Of a stretch of 55,938 bases of DNA, positions 1 to 7,980 are shown one piece after another. The stretch spans positions 1 to 55,938 of the forward strand of contig CAYJIL010000002.1 of the NCBI GenBank assembly GCA_964370235.1. Direction: 5' to 3'. Position 1 is the stretch's first letter. Each line of letters starts with the position of its first letter. A program made the position numbers and the translations under genes. The DNA comes from CAYJIL01 sp964370235 (GTDB taxonomy: Bacteria; Bacteroidota; Bacteroidia; Bacteroidales; Rikenellaceae). A model generated the notes under the pieces. That model saw only the letters and a program-made list of their open reading frames with translations, ran no database searches and was not told the DNA's origin.

Positions 1-1055
1 TTCCCACTATACATTTGATCATAATAACTAGCATAATCACCCGAAGTAATATTCTCCATCCATTCACGATTATCCAAATACCATTTCACACTATTCTCGA
101 TACCCTCTTCAAACTGAAGCGAAGGCTCCCAACCAAGCTCATCACGCAACTTAGTTGCATCAATAGCATAGCGCAAATCATGCCCAAGGCGATCTTCGAT
201 ATATGTAATTAACGACAACGAATGACCTTCGGCATTACCCACCATGCGGTCAACTGTCGAAATAAGCACCTTAATTAAATCAATATTCTTCCACTCGTTA
301 AAACCACCAATATTATAAGTCTCAGACAGTTTACCCTTGTGGAATATAAGATCGATAGCACGTGCATGATCCTCGACATATAGCCAATCACGAACATTCT
401 CGCCCTTACCATACACCGGAAGTGGCTTACCATTAAGAATATTATTAATAAACAACGGAATTAGCTTCTCGGGAAACTGATATGGACCATAGTTGTTTGA
501 ACAATTTGTCACAACCACAGGCATCGAATATGTATCGGCATATGCTCTCACAAAGTGATCGCTACTTGCCTTTGATGCCGAATATGGGCTATGTGGGTCA
601 TAGCTAGTCTCTTCGGTAAACATAGTGTTATCCATTGCTAGCGAACCATACACTTCGTCTGTCGAAATATGATAAAAAAGTTTACCCTCGTAGTTACCAT
701 TCCAGTGCACTTTGGCAGCTTGCAAAAGCGAAAGCGTACCCATTACATTTGTCTTTGCAAATGTGAACGGATCTTTAATGCTTCGATCTACATGGCTCTC
801 GGCAGCAAGGTGTATAACACCATCGATATTATATTCAGCAAAAAGCTCTAACATTCTATCGTAATCGCAAATATCTTCCTTTACAAAGGTATAGTTATCG
901 CTATTGGCAATATCGGCCAAATTGGCAAGGTTACCTGCATAGGTTAATTTATCGAGATTAATGATATTATAATCTGGATATTTATTCACAAACAATCTTA
1001 CTACGTGGCTACCTATAAAGCCAGCACCACCCGTAATCAATACATTCCTTTTCAT
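1..1055 (-). CDS. rfbB: dTDP-glucose 4,6-dehydratase, 3' end cut by window edge
   Basis: Second step of dTDP-L-rhamnose synthesis: dTDP-glucose to dTDP-4-keto-6-deoxyglucose, in the cytoplasm. The reading frame opens at an ATG at 1055 and stays open to the left edge (351 codons), so only the extreme C-terminus is missing. The N-terminal Rossmann motif TGGAGFIG (residues 8-15) binds NAD; the SDR catalytic pair YSASK is at Tyr158/Lys162, and STDEVYG is present just before it. These are typical of RmlB. It lies 11 bp downstream of rfbD in the same orientation and is the distal gene of the visible rfb operon. Family assignment is very secure. Confidence 0.96.
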   Translation of the reverse strand, partial: MKRNVLITGGAGFIGSHVVRLFVNKYPDYNIINLDKLTYAGNLANLADIANSDNYTFVKEDICDYDRMLELFAEYNIDGVIHLAAESHVDRSIKDPFTFAKTNVMGTLSLLQAAKVHWNGNYEGKLFYHISTDEVYGSLAMDNTMFTEETSYDPHSPYSASKASSDHFVRAYADTYSMPVVVTNCSNNYGPYQFPEKLIPLFINNILNGKPLPVYGKGENVRDWLYVEDHARAIDLIFHKGKLSETYNIGGFNEWKNIDLIKVLISTVDRMVGNAEGHSLSLITYIEDRLGHDLRYAIDATKLRDELGWEPSLQFEEGIENSVKWYLDNREWMENITSGDYASYYDQMYSG

Positions 1056-1066
1056 ATCTTGATAAC

Positions 1067-1927
1067 TTATATATTCTCTATTTCGTTTATGCATCGAGCG
1101 AGCGACTCGCTCCAATATGGAATTGCGACACCAAACGTGTCCTTAAACTTAGATTTATCCATCACCGAATAGTGTGGACGCTTTACTTTTGAGGGAAACT
1201 GGGAGCTATAACATGGCGTAACCACACAGTTATACTTACTCTCTTTTACTATTTGATAAGCAAAATCGAACCACGAGCAAACTCCTTCGTTTGAATAGTG
1301 ATATACTCCTTGCTTATCGTGACAGCTAGGGTTTTCGACAATATGGCATATAGCTTGTGCCAAATCGCCTGCATAGGTTGGCGACCCCACTTGATCGAAA
1401 ACCACAGATAACATATCTCGCTGCGTGGCAAATTTGCGAATAGTCTTAACAAAATTATTCCCAAACGAGCTATACAACCACGATGTACGCAAGATAATAT
1501 ACCTTGCACCCGACTCTACGATGCCTTTTTCGCCATCTAGCTTGGTTTTACCATACACTCCAATTGGCTCGGTATTATCGGTCTCGACTCTTGGGATGTT
1601 GCCATCGCCCGAAAACACATAGTCTGTCGAAATGTGTATCAATAGCATGTTACGCACAGCAGCAGCTTGTGCAAGCTGCTTGGGCGCTATATTATTTACA
1701 AGATTGGCTAACGTAACATCGTCCTCGGCTGCATCTACATTGGTGTAGGCAGCACAATTTACGATAATATCGATATTGTGACTATCGACAAAACTACCAA
1801 CACTATCGCTAGAGGTTATATCTAGCTGCGATGAATCGGTAAAGATGTAGTTATTCACTGGGCTTTTGGCAATTGCCTTAATAGACGAACCTAGCTGCCC
1901 TGCTGCTCCTGTAACTAATATATTCAT
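1067..1927 (-). CDS. rfbD: dTDP-4-dehydrorhamnose reductase
   Basis: Last step of dTDP-L-rhamnose synthesis (NADPH-dependent reduction of dTDP-4-keto-L-rhamnose). The 286-residue protein has the extended-SDR nucleotide motif GAAGQLG (7-13), the HISTDYVF stretch (98-105) and the YGKTK motif with Tyr125/Lys129. Length is normal for RmlD. The start lies 3 bp after the rfbA stop, so the two are translationally close. The usual partner rfbC (3,5-epimerase) is not between rfbA and rfbD; it may lie beyond the left edge or elsewhere. Confidence 0.95.
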   Translation of the reverse strand: MNILVTGAAGQLGSSIKAIAKSPVNNYIFTDSSQLDITSSDSVGSFVDSHNIDIIVNCAAYTNVDAAEDDVTLANLVNNIAPKQLAQAAAVRNMLLIHISTDYVFSGDGNIPRVETDNTEPIGVYGKTKLDGEKGIVESGARYIILRTSWLYSSFGNNFVKTIRKFATQRDMLSVVFDQVGSPTYAGDLAQAICHIVENPSCHDKQGVYHYSNEGVCSWFDFAYQIVKESKYNCVVTPCYSSQFPSKVKRPHYSVMDKSKFKDTFGVAIPYWSESLARCINEIENI

Positions 1928-1930
1928 TAT

Positions 1931-2806
1931 TTACATTTTTGAAATCTTAAGAAGGTGCTGACCATATTGATTCTTTAGCATTGGCTGGGCTAGTTGCTCT
2001 AGTTGCTGAGCAGTAATCCACCCTTTGCGAAAGGCAATAGCCTCTAGCGAACCAATCTTGAGACCTTGACGTTTCTCGATAACTTCGATAAAAGTAGATG
2101 CCTCGGATAGTGAGTCGTGAGTTCCGGTATCTAACCAAGCAAAACCACGACCTAGCTTTTGCACCATTAACTCCTGGTCGTCAAGAAACGCCTGATTAAC
2201 AGTTGTTATCTCTAGCTCGCCACGAGCCGATGGCTTTATGCTCTTTGCCACCTCAACCACCTTTGGAGGATAGAAGTATAGGCCTACAACTGCATAATTA
2301 GATTTTGGATTTTGTGGCTTTTCTTCAATCGATAGACACTTGCCATCGCTGTCGAAATCTGCCACACCATATCGCTCGGGATCGTTTACCCAGTAACCAA
2401 AAATTGTTGCTTTGCTATCGTTTTGAGCCCTCTCGACTGCATCGGATAGCATCTTGGTAAACCATGAGCCATAGAAAATATTATCGCCCAATACCAAACA
2501 AACCGAATCGCCAGCAATGAACTCTTCGCCAATAATAAATGCTTGTGCAAGACCATCGGGCGATGGTTGCTCGGCATACGAAAAGTTAACACCAATATCG
2601 GATCCATCGCCAAGCAAACGCTCAAAAGATGGAAGATCTTGTGGTGTAGAGATTATTAGTATCTCCCTAATTCCGGCCAACATTAACACCGAAATTGGGT
2701 AATAGATCATTGGTTTATCGTAAATTGGAAGTAGCTGTTTACTAACACCTTTGGTTATAGGATAGAGCCTTGTACCAGACCCTCCCGCAAGTACGATTCC
2801 TTTCAT
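1931..2806 (-). CDS. rfbA: glucose-1-phosphate thymidylyltransferase
   Basis: Makes dTDP-glucose from dTTP and glucose-1-phosphate, the first committed step of dTDP-rhamnose synthesis. The 291-residue protein begins with the nucleotidyltransferase signature GGSGTRLYPIT (8-18) and contains VLGDNIFYG, the sugar-nucleotide binding loop, plus the EEKPQNPKSNYAVVGLYFY region diagnostic of RmlA. Length is typical. It starts 2 bp after the stop of the upstream WecA-like gene, so the order transferase-rfbA-rfbD-rfbB is one tight operon. Confidence 0.96.
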   Translation of the reverse strand: MKGIVLAGGSGTRLYPITKGVSKQLLPIYDKPMIYYPISVLMLAGIREILIISTPQDLPSFERLLGDGSDIGVNFSYAEQPSPDGLAQAFIIGEEFIAGDSVCLVLGDNIFYGSWFTKMLSDAVERAQNDSKATIFGYWVNDPERYGVADFDSDGKCLSIEEKPQNPKSNYAVVGLYFYPPKVVEVAKSIKPSARGELEITTVNQAFLDDQELMVQKLGRGFAWLDTGTHDSLSEASTFIEVIEKRQGLKIGSLEAIAFRKGWITAQQLEQLAQPMLKNQYGQHLLKISKM

Positions 2807-2808
2807 AA

Positions 2809-3900
2809 CTATTTGGTTTTTATTTTAATCTTTTGGTTTAGCACATACAATAACACAAACCACACTACTGCAATTGCAATTACTATTAGGTTAATGTTTA
2901 TTGTTGCCGATAGTGGCAAGAATACAACCGCAAACATTAAAGATACCATTAATATAGATATCATCGATTTACGGTGCGAAAGCCCAAGATCAAGAAACTT
3001 GTGGTGAATGTGGTTACGATCTGGCTTAAATGGATGGTTGCCTTTTTGCATTCTAAATAGTGCAACCCTAACCACATCGAAACAAGGCACGATAAGCGGA
3101 GCAAAAGCAGCCACGATTGGGTTAAAGTTTAGGTCACCAAAATCGACATTAGTTAGGTTTAGACTTAGCAAACTAAGAATAAAGCCAATGGTTAGCGAAC
3201 CTGTGTCACCCATAAATATTTTACGCTTTCTAAAGCCAAATACATTATATACAAAGAACGGAATGATAGTACCCATCGACGCAAATGCCAACGCTGCAAA
3301 CGCCATCTCGCCTACCATAAAATATGCCACACCATAGTATAGCAAAGCAATGATACTAAGACCCGATGCCAAACCATCAATACCATCGATTAGGTTTATG
3401 GCATTAATAATAAAGACTACCAAAAACACTGTTAGAAGGTAACTTACAACAGGATTAAGGGTATCAATAAAGAATAAACCTCCCAAATCTGATATTGCTA
3501 CACCCGAAACAAGAAGTAGAATACCACAAATAATTTGGGCTATAAATTTAGCACCAAATCTTACGCTTATAAGGTCGTCTTTCAAGCCTATCAAAAAGAG
3601 AATAGTGAGTGAACTTATACACAAAACATAGGTTGTGATTTCACCACTATAATACCTTATCACTCCCACCTTGTCTACAACCAAAGCGATACCTAGTACC
3701 AACGATAGTGTAAAAAGTATGATTGGCATAAATGCTACTCCTCCTAGCCTAGGAACGGCACCCTTGTGTGATTTACGAGCATTCTGATCGTCAAATAAAC
3801 CTTTCTTGTATGAAACCAACAAGATATTAGGGATAACCCACGAAGAGCACACGATGCTTATGGCTATAGCTAATATAGAATACAACAAATTTAAATTCAT
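2809..3900 (-). CDS. WecA/MraY-family undecaprenyl-phosphate sugar-1-phosphate transferase
   Basis: Polytopic membrane enzyme that moves a sugar-1-phosphate (probably GlcNAc-1-P) from a UDP-sugar to undecaprenyl phosphate, starting synthesis of a surface polysaccharide. The 363-residue protein has about ten hydrophobic segments and the family motifs in order: RKSH followed by PRLGG near the N-terminus, GLKDDL, NLIDGIDGL, FMGDTGSL, and the cytoplasmic histidine motif HPFKPDRNHIHH that separates WecA-type from MraY-type enzymes. First gene of the operon with rfbADB, so its product and dTDP-rhamnose probably feed the same glycan. I found no good TAnnTTTG promoter directly upstream. The exact donor sugar cannot be read from sequence. 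Confidence 0.9.
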   Translation of the reverse strand: MNLNLLYSILAIAISIVCSSWVIPNILLVSYKKGLFDDQNARKSHKGAVPRLGGVAFMPIILFTLSLVLGIALVVDKVGVIRYYSGEITTYVLCISSLTILFLIGLKDDLISVRFGAKFIAQIICGILLLVSGVAISDLGGLFFIDTLNPVVSYLLTVFLVVFIINAINLIDGIDGLASGLSIIALLYYGVAYFMVGEMAFAALAFASMGTIIPFFVYNVFGFRKRKIFMGDTGSLTIGFILSLLSLNLTNVDFGDLNFNPIVAAFAPLIVPCFDVVRVALFRMQKGNHPFKPDRNHIHHKFLDLGLSHRKSMISILMVSLMFAVVFLPLSATININLIVIAIAVVWFVLLYVLNQKIKIKTK

Positions 3901-4223
3901 AATTATACAACTCTCGTTTACAAATAATTAACAAAACACAATAGCAGAAAGACGACAAAATCTCACTGCAAAAATTCACAAATAGTACCACAAAGGTAAT
4001 TAAAATATCACAACTTATATCACCACACCTATTTATTTAATAAAAACACTTTAATATGGGGGATCAAACATTAATTTTACGCTAACTAAGGCACAAAAAA
4101 GAGCATTAAACGGCTCGTAATTGTGCATATCTTTAAACCAAACATTGCTTGCCGAGGTCTCTTTGGATACTAGCAAGATAAAGATTATCTTTGTGCAATC
4201 AACTATAAAATCAATCAACAAAC
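3901..4223. other. Divergent intergenic region, WecA-like gene / DUF2148 gene
   Basis: AT-rich spacer of 323 bp between a minus-strand operon and a plus-strand gene. The only element I can support is the plus-strand promoter at 4162-4193. No short coding sequence, RNA gene or strong hairpin was seen. Confidence 0.6.
4162..4193 (+). promoter_or_regulatory. Promoter of the DUF2148 gene
   Basis: TTTG at 4162-4165, a 20-bp spacer, then TATCTTTG at 4186-4193: a full match to the Bacteroidota sigma consensus (TTTG, 19-21 bp, TAnnTTTG). The start codon is 30 bp after the -7 element, so the leader is short. Confidence 0.8.
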
Positions 4224-4751
4224 ATGATTATAAACGAAAGAGATAGCCGCAAAGAGTACATCATCACAGCGGCACAGCAAATTATGACTGCGGCGAGAAC
4301 CTCGCCCAAAACCAAAGGGCACGACAACATGGAGATAGCCCTAGTCATAGGCGAAGATATAGAGCTACTAGCCAGTGCAATGCACAAAGAGGCAGAGCGC
4401 ACGGGCATGAAGTTTTTGATACGTGATGCAGCCAACATTACTGTTAGCGATGCCGTTATTTTGGTGGGTACAAAAAACCAATCACACGGGCTTAACTGTG
4501 GGTATTGTGGCTATGCTACTTGCCAAAAAAAGGACGAAAACGACCTTGCAGCTTGTGCTCTCAACCACGTAGATGTTGGTATTGCACTAGGTAGCATGTG
4601 CTCTACGGCAATGGATCTAAAGATTGACACTAGGGTAATGTTTTCGGCAGGATTGGCAGCTATGTCAATTGATCTTATGCCACAGTGCCATAGCCTATAT
4701 GCCCTACCACTGAGCATAGGTTCGAAGAGTCCGTTTTTTGACAGAAAATAA
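4224..4751 (+). CDS. DUF2148 ferredoxin-like (4Fe-4S cysteine cluster) protein
   Basis: Recognised as the DUF2148 family of small cytoplasmic proteins of unknown role with a predicted iron-sulfur cluster. The 175-residue protein has a central cysteine-rich motif CGYCGYATC followed by further cysteines (AACAL, SMC), and an N-terminal stretch, RTSPKTKGHDN, that is typical of the family. The C-terminal part is hydrophobic but not convincingly membrane-spanning. It is preceded by its own promoter and followed by a separate promoter for the next gene, so it is probably monocistronic. No substrate or partner can be inferred from the neighbours. Confidence 0.85.
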   Translation: MIINERDSRKEYIITAAQQIMTAARTSPKTKGHDNMEIALVIGEDIELLASAMHKEAERTGMKFLIRDAANITVSDAVILVGTKNQSHGLNCGYCGYATCQKKDENDLAACALNHVDVGIALGSMCSTAMDLKIDTRVMFSAGLAAMSIDLMPQCHSLYALPLSIGSKSPFFDRK

Positions 4752-4764
4752 CTCTCGTTAACGG

Positions 4765-4796
4765 TTTGCAATAACCACTATAAAAGATTATCTTTG
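4765..4796 (+). promoter_or_regulatory. Promoter of the hydrolase / Mur-ligase / Ddl / GT operon
   Basis: TTTG at 4765-4768, a 20-bp spacer and TATCTTTG at 4789-4796. Spacing and -7 sequence are identical to the promoter of the preceding gene. It lies 25 bp upstream of the hydrolase ATG. Confidence 0.8.
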
Positions 4797-4821
4797 TGGT
4801 GATTTTTCTCATAATTTAGGC

Positions 4822-5583
4822 ATGAAAAGTATAATATCCGTAGAGGGTGTAAATCTAGCATATTCACAAATGGGCAGCAGCGGCAGAGCAGTTATCTTAA
4901 TGCACGGCTGGGGCTGTACGGGCGAAACTGTTAAGTCTATTGCCCAAGCAATATGTGATAGGCACATAGTATATAGTATAGACCTACCGGGCTTTGGCGC
5001 AAGCAGCGAGCCACCTGCGGTGTGGGGTTCGCTGGAATACTGCCAATGTATAGAGTCCTTTGCAAAGGCGCTAAACATTACAGACCCAATTCTTATTGGG
5101 CACTCTTTTGGGGGTAAAATATCTATTCTGTTTGCCTCTCGCAACTCGGTTAATAAGGTAGCACTAGTGGGCTCGGCAGGTGTTAAGCCCAAGCGCAGCA
5201 TTAAGTACTTCCTAAAGGTATATAGCTACAAGGCAGTAAAAAATGTTTTACCATTTTTGGTAGGAACAAAAAAAAGCCAACAGATTCTTTCTAACTACCG
5301 ATCAAAGGCAGGTAGTGCCGATTATAGCAGTGCCAGCGAGCATATGCGCTCGGTTTTGGTTAAGGTAGTAAACGAAGATGTAACTTCGGTTATGGGGTCA
5401 ATTACTGCCCCCGTGCTACTAATGTGGGGAGCAGGCGACACAGCTACACCAGTGCGTGATGCCAAGGTTATGGAAAAGAAAATAAAGAACTCGGGGCTTG
5501 TGCTATTTAATGGTTCGGGGCACTACCCATTTTTGGATGAACCCTATGCGTTTAAAGCGGTTCTTAATAAATTTTTAGATTAA
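4822..5583 (+). CDS. Alpha/beta-fold hydrolase in a cell-wall-like operon
   Basis: 253-residue single-domain alpha/beta hydrolase. The catalytic triad is visible: nucleophile Ser95 in GHSFGG (93-98), acid Asp206 in WGAGDTATP, base His234 in GSGHYPF; the HGWGC segment (28-32) forms the oxyanion hole. No signal peptide, so it is probably cytoplasmic. The stop codon overlaps the ATG of the Mur-ligase-like gene (TAATG), implying translational coupling. Operon context (Mur ligase, Ddl-type ligase) suggests an amide, ester or peptide substrate related to peptidoglycan precursors, but this is inference; the fold alone does not give the substrate. Confidence 0.85.
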   Translation: MKSIISVEGVNLAYSQMGSSGRAVILMHGWGCTGETVKSIAQAICDRHIVYSIDLPGFGASSEPPAVWGSLEYCQCIESFAKALNITDPILIGHSFGGKISILFASRNSVNKVALVGSAGVKPKRSIKYFLKVYSYKAVKNVLPFLVGTKKSQQILSNYRSKAGSADYSSASEHMRSVLVKVVNEDVTSVMGSITAPVLLMWGAGDTATPVRDAKVMEKKIKNSGLVLFNGSGHYPFLDEPYAFKAVLNKFLD

Positions 5584-6770
5584 TGAATATAGCTATTATT
5601 ACCTTTGCACTCATGTGTGCACTATACTATCTTGTTGTCTCGGTGCGCTTTCAGCTGCAGATGTTTCAGCAAAACTCCTATATGGCAGATCGTTACTTTA
5701 GATACCTAAAGGGACAATTTTCGCCTCTAGAATATATTATCCTACTAATTTTGTTGGGTAATATACTATATTTTAAGCAAGCAATAATTGCTATAGTATT
5801 TGCAGGTATTGCAACTAGAATAGCTAGAAAAAAGAGCAAGAAGTCTCTTGTATTCACCCCACGTGTGGTTCGACTGGCGGTTGTTGCTGTTGTTATTTCG
5901 ATAATTGCACCAGCGTGTGCAATTGTGGCAGGAGAGTGGCTTGCGGCAGTTGGTATGATTATACTTGCAGCTATAATTTCGCCTATTGTTGTTATGCTAT
6001 CAAATGCAGTGCTAACACCCGTCCAAAAATATATCAACAACAAATACATTAACGACGCCAAAAGAATACTAGAGTCGATGCCAAACCTAAAGATTATTGG
6101 CATAACGGGTAGCTATGGCAAGACTAGCACAAAGCATTTTTTGCACAAGATACTATCGCAAAAGTATAATACACTAATGACTCCGGGTAGTTACAACACC
6201 ACACTAGGTGTTGTGCGCACCATTCGCGAGCAGCTAAAGCCATATCACGAAGTGTTTATTGTAGAGATGGGCGCCAAGGAGGTGGGCGATATTGCACAAA
6301 TTTGTGAGCTAGTAAACCCACAAATGGCTATTCTTACGTCTATTGGCGAGCAACATCTCGAAAGTTTTAAGACGATAGACAATATACGCAAAACAAAATT
6401 CGAGCTTATAGATTCGCTACCTAGCGGTGGTTTTTGTGCCATTAATGCCGACTTTATGCAAGTTGCCAAAGGGAGCGAGGGTATAAGCGACAAAATTAAG
6501 TGTTGCCGCTACGGCATGAGCAAAGGGGTNNNNNNNNNNNNNNNNNNNNNNNNNNNNNNNNNNNNNNNNNNNNNNNNNNNNNNNNNNNNNNNNNNNNNNN
6601 NNNNNNNNNNNNNNNNNNNNNNNNNNNNNCTAAAAGAAGGCGGAGCAAGCGACGATTCCATCTTTACAGCACAATCGCTGCAAGAGGCGGTAGCTCACCT
6701 AGGGCAAAAATTCCCTACTGGGGGCTACGTAGTGTTGTATGAGAACGACCTGCCCGACACATTTAAATAG
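5583..6770 (+). CDS. Membrane-anchored MurF-like Mur ligase, interrupted by an assembly gap
   Basis: ATP-dependent ligase of the Mur family fused to an N-terminal membrane region. Residues 1-22, about 48-80 and about 98-142 are hydrophobic and replace the usual MurF UDP-sugar-binding domain. The P-loop TGSYGKTS (175-182), VEMGA, and EQHLESF with His258 are arranged as in MurF. A run of 100 N interrupts the gene; the frame after the gap ends in GGYVVLYENDLPDTF, like a Mur ligase C-terminus. As written, only about 105 codons follow the central domain where MurF has roughly 200 or more, so the gap probably hides more than 100 bases. Located between a hydrolase (overlapping) and a Ddl-type ligase (28 bp). 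Probably adds an amino acid or dipeptide to a membrane-bound cell-wall precursor; the true substrate is unknown. Confidence 0.8.
   Translation: MNIAIITFALMCALYYLVVSVRFQLQMFQQNSYMADRYFRYLKGQFSPLEYIILLILLGNILYFKQAIIAIVFAGIATRIARKKSKKSLVFTPRVVRLAVVAVVISIIAPACAIVAGEWLAAVGMIILAAIISPIVVMLSNAVLTPVQKYINNKYINDAKRILESMPNLKIIGITGSYGKTSTKHFLHKILSQKYNTLMTPGSYNTTLGVVRTIREQLKPYHEVFIVEMGAKEVGDIAQICELVNPQMAILTSIGEQHLESFKTIDNIRKTKFELIDSLPSGGFCAINADFMQVAKGSEGISDKIKCCRYGMSKGXXXXXXXXXXXXXXXXXXXXXXXXXXXXXXXXXXLKEGGASDDSIFTAQSLQEAVAHLGQKFPTGGYVVLYENDLPDTFK
6530..6629. other. Assembly gap of 100 N
   Basis: Exactly 100 undetermined bases, the usual placeholder for a gap of unknown length. It falls inside the Mur-ligase-like gene, between its central and C-terminal parts. 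That the frame is open on both sides with 100 N does not show that the true gap is 100 bp. Confidence 0.99.
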
Positions 6771-6798
6771 AGGTATAAATTAGAACAAAAGATATATA

Positions 6799-7962
6799 AT
6801 GAAGATAAGTATTGCACTCTTTATGGGGGGTCGCTCTGTGGAGCACGAGATTTCGGTACTCTCTGCCTTGCAGGCATATAACGCACTAGACAAAAACAGA
6901 TATAGCGTAACACCAATCTATATTACAAAGTCGGGTGAGTGGTATAGCTCTGACTTACTACTAGATGCTGCCAACTACAAAGATTTGGCATCGCTAGTTA
7001 AGCGTAGCCGCAGGGTGTATATGAAGGCTCAGACGGGCGATCATAATATTTACACAAAAGGTACTTTTTCTGAAAAGGTATTTGCAAAGATAGATGTAGT
7101 GCTACCTGTTTTGCACGGTACAAATGGTGAGGATGGTTCGTTTCAGGGCATTATAGAGGCAACTGGCTTGCCCTATGTTGGTTGCGATGTGCTTTCATCG
7201 GCAAATGGTATGGACAAAATCACCATGAAGATGATACTAGCTAGCTGTGGTGTGCCAGTGGTAGACTATGTATGGTTTACCGATGGACAATATGCAGCAG
7301 CAAAAACATCGGTTATCGAAAAAGTAGAATCGCTAGGCTACCCTGTCATTGTAAAGCCTGCATCGCTAGGTTCGTCGGTGGGTATTTCGCAGGCTAGCAA
7401 CCGCACCGAGCTCACTCGTGCCATTGCCGATGCCGAGCGTTACTGCTCTCGCATATTGGTTGAGCGCATGATAACCGACCTAAAGGAGATTAACTGTTCG
7501 GTGCTAGGTAGTTGTGACGAGTACCAAATGTCGGTGTGCGAAGAGCCACTGCGTTCGGGCGAGATACTATCATACAAAGATAAATATATGAGCGGTGGTA
7601 AATCATCAAAAGGTATGCAGAGCACAAAGCGCCGCATCCCAGCCGATTTGCCCGAGGTAACAAGAGAGCGCATACAGTTTTTGGCTGGCGAAACATTCAG
7701 AGTACTATCGTGCAGCGGTGTTGCACGCATTGATGTAATGATAGATGGAGCTAGTGGCGATATATATGTTAACGAAATTAACACTATTCCTGGTTCTCTA
7801 TCGTTTTATCTATGGGAGGCTAGCGGCATTAGCTTTGACAAGCTAATGGATAAGCTGGTAGATATAGCCATCAAACGCAAGAGTGCACAAGACTCAAAGA
7901 GTGTTAGTTATGGCGATAATATCTTTAATATGAACGTATCTAGTAAATCTTCAAAGGCGTAA
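6799..7962 (+). CDS. D-alanine--D-alanine ligase family ATP-grasp protein (divergent)
   Basis: 387-residue ATP-grasp ligase of the Ddl/VanA superfamily. The N-terminal motif GGRSVEHEIS (10-19), HGTNGEDG (106-113), the ATP-binding VKPASLGSSVGIS (185-197) and the C-terminal metal/phosphate motif NEINTIPGS (325-333) are all present. Two regions differ from housekeeping Ddl: the usual YDYxxKY loop reads YKDKYMSGGKSSKGM, and NTIPGS is followed by LSFYLWE rather than the normal Met/Thr-containing segment. There is also a Ser/Lys-rich tail of about 25 residues. It probably joins D-Ala to D-Ala or a related acceptor for the neighbouring MurF-like enzyme. Acceptor specificity cannot be read from the sequence. 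Confidence 0.88.
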   Translation: MKISIALFMGGRSVEHEISVLSALQAYNALDKNRYSVTPIYITKSGEWYSSDLLLDAANYKDLASLVKRSRRVYMKAQTGDHNIYTKGTFSEKVFAKIDVVLPVLHGTNGEDGSFQGIIEATGLPYVGCDVLSSANGMDKITMKMILASCGVPVVDYVWFTDGQYAAAKTSVIEKVESLGYPVIVKPASLGSSVGISQASNRTELTRAIADAERYCSRILVERMITDLKEINCSVLGSCDEYQMSVCEEPLRSGEILSYKDKYMSGGKSSKGMQSTKRRIPADLPEVTRERIQFLAGETFRVLSCSGVARIDVMIDGASGDIYVNEINTIPGSLSFYLWEASGISFDKLMDKLVDIAIKRKSAQDSKSVSYGDNIFNMNVSSKSSKA

Positions 7963-7980
7963 ATATAAACTAGTTGAGCA

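Noticed and set aside
5693..6103. Minus-strand 136-codon frame inside the Mur ligase gene
   Set aside because: A shadow of the hydrophobic coding region; no independent signal or promoter.
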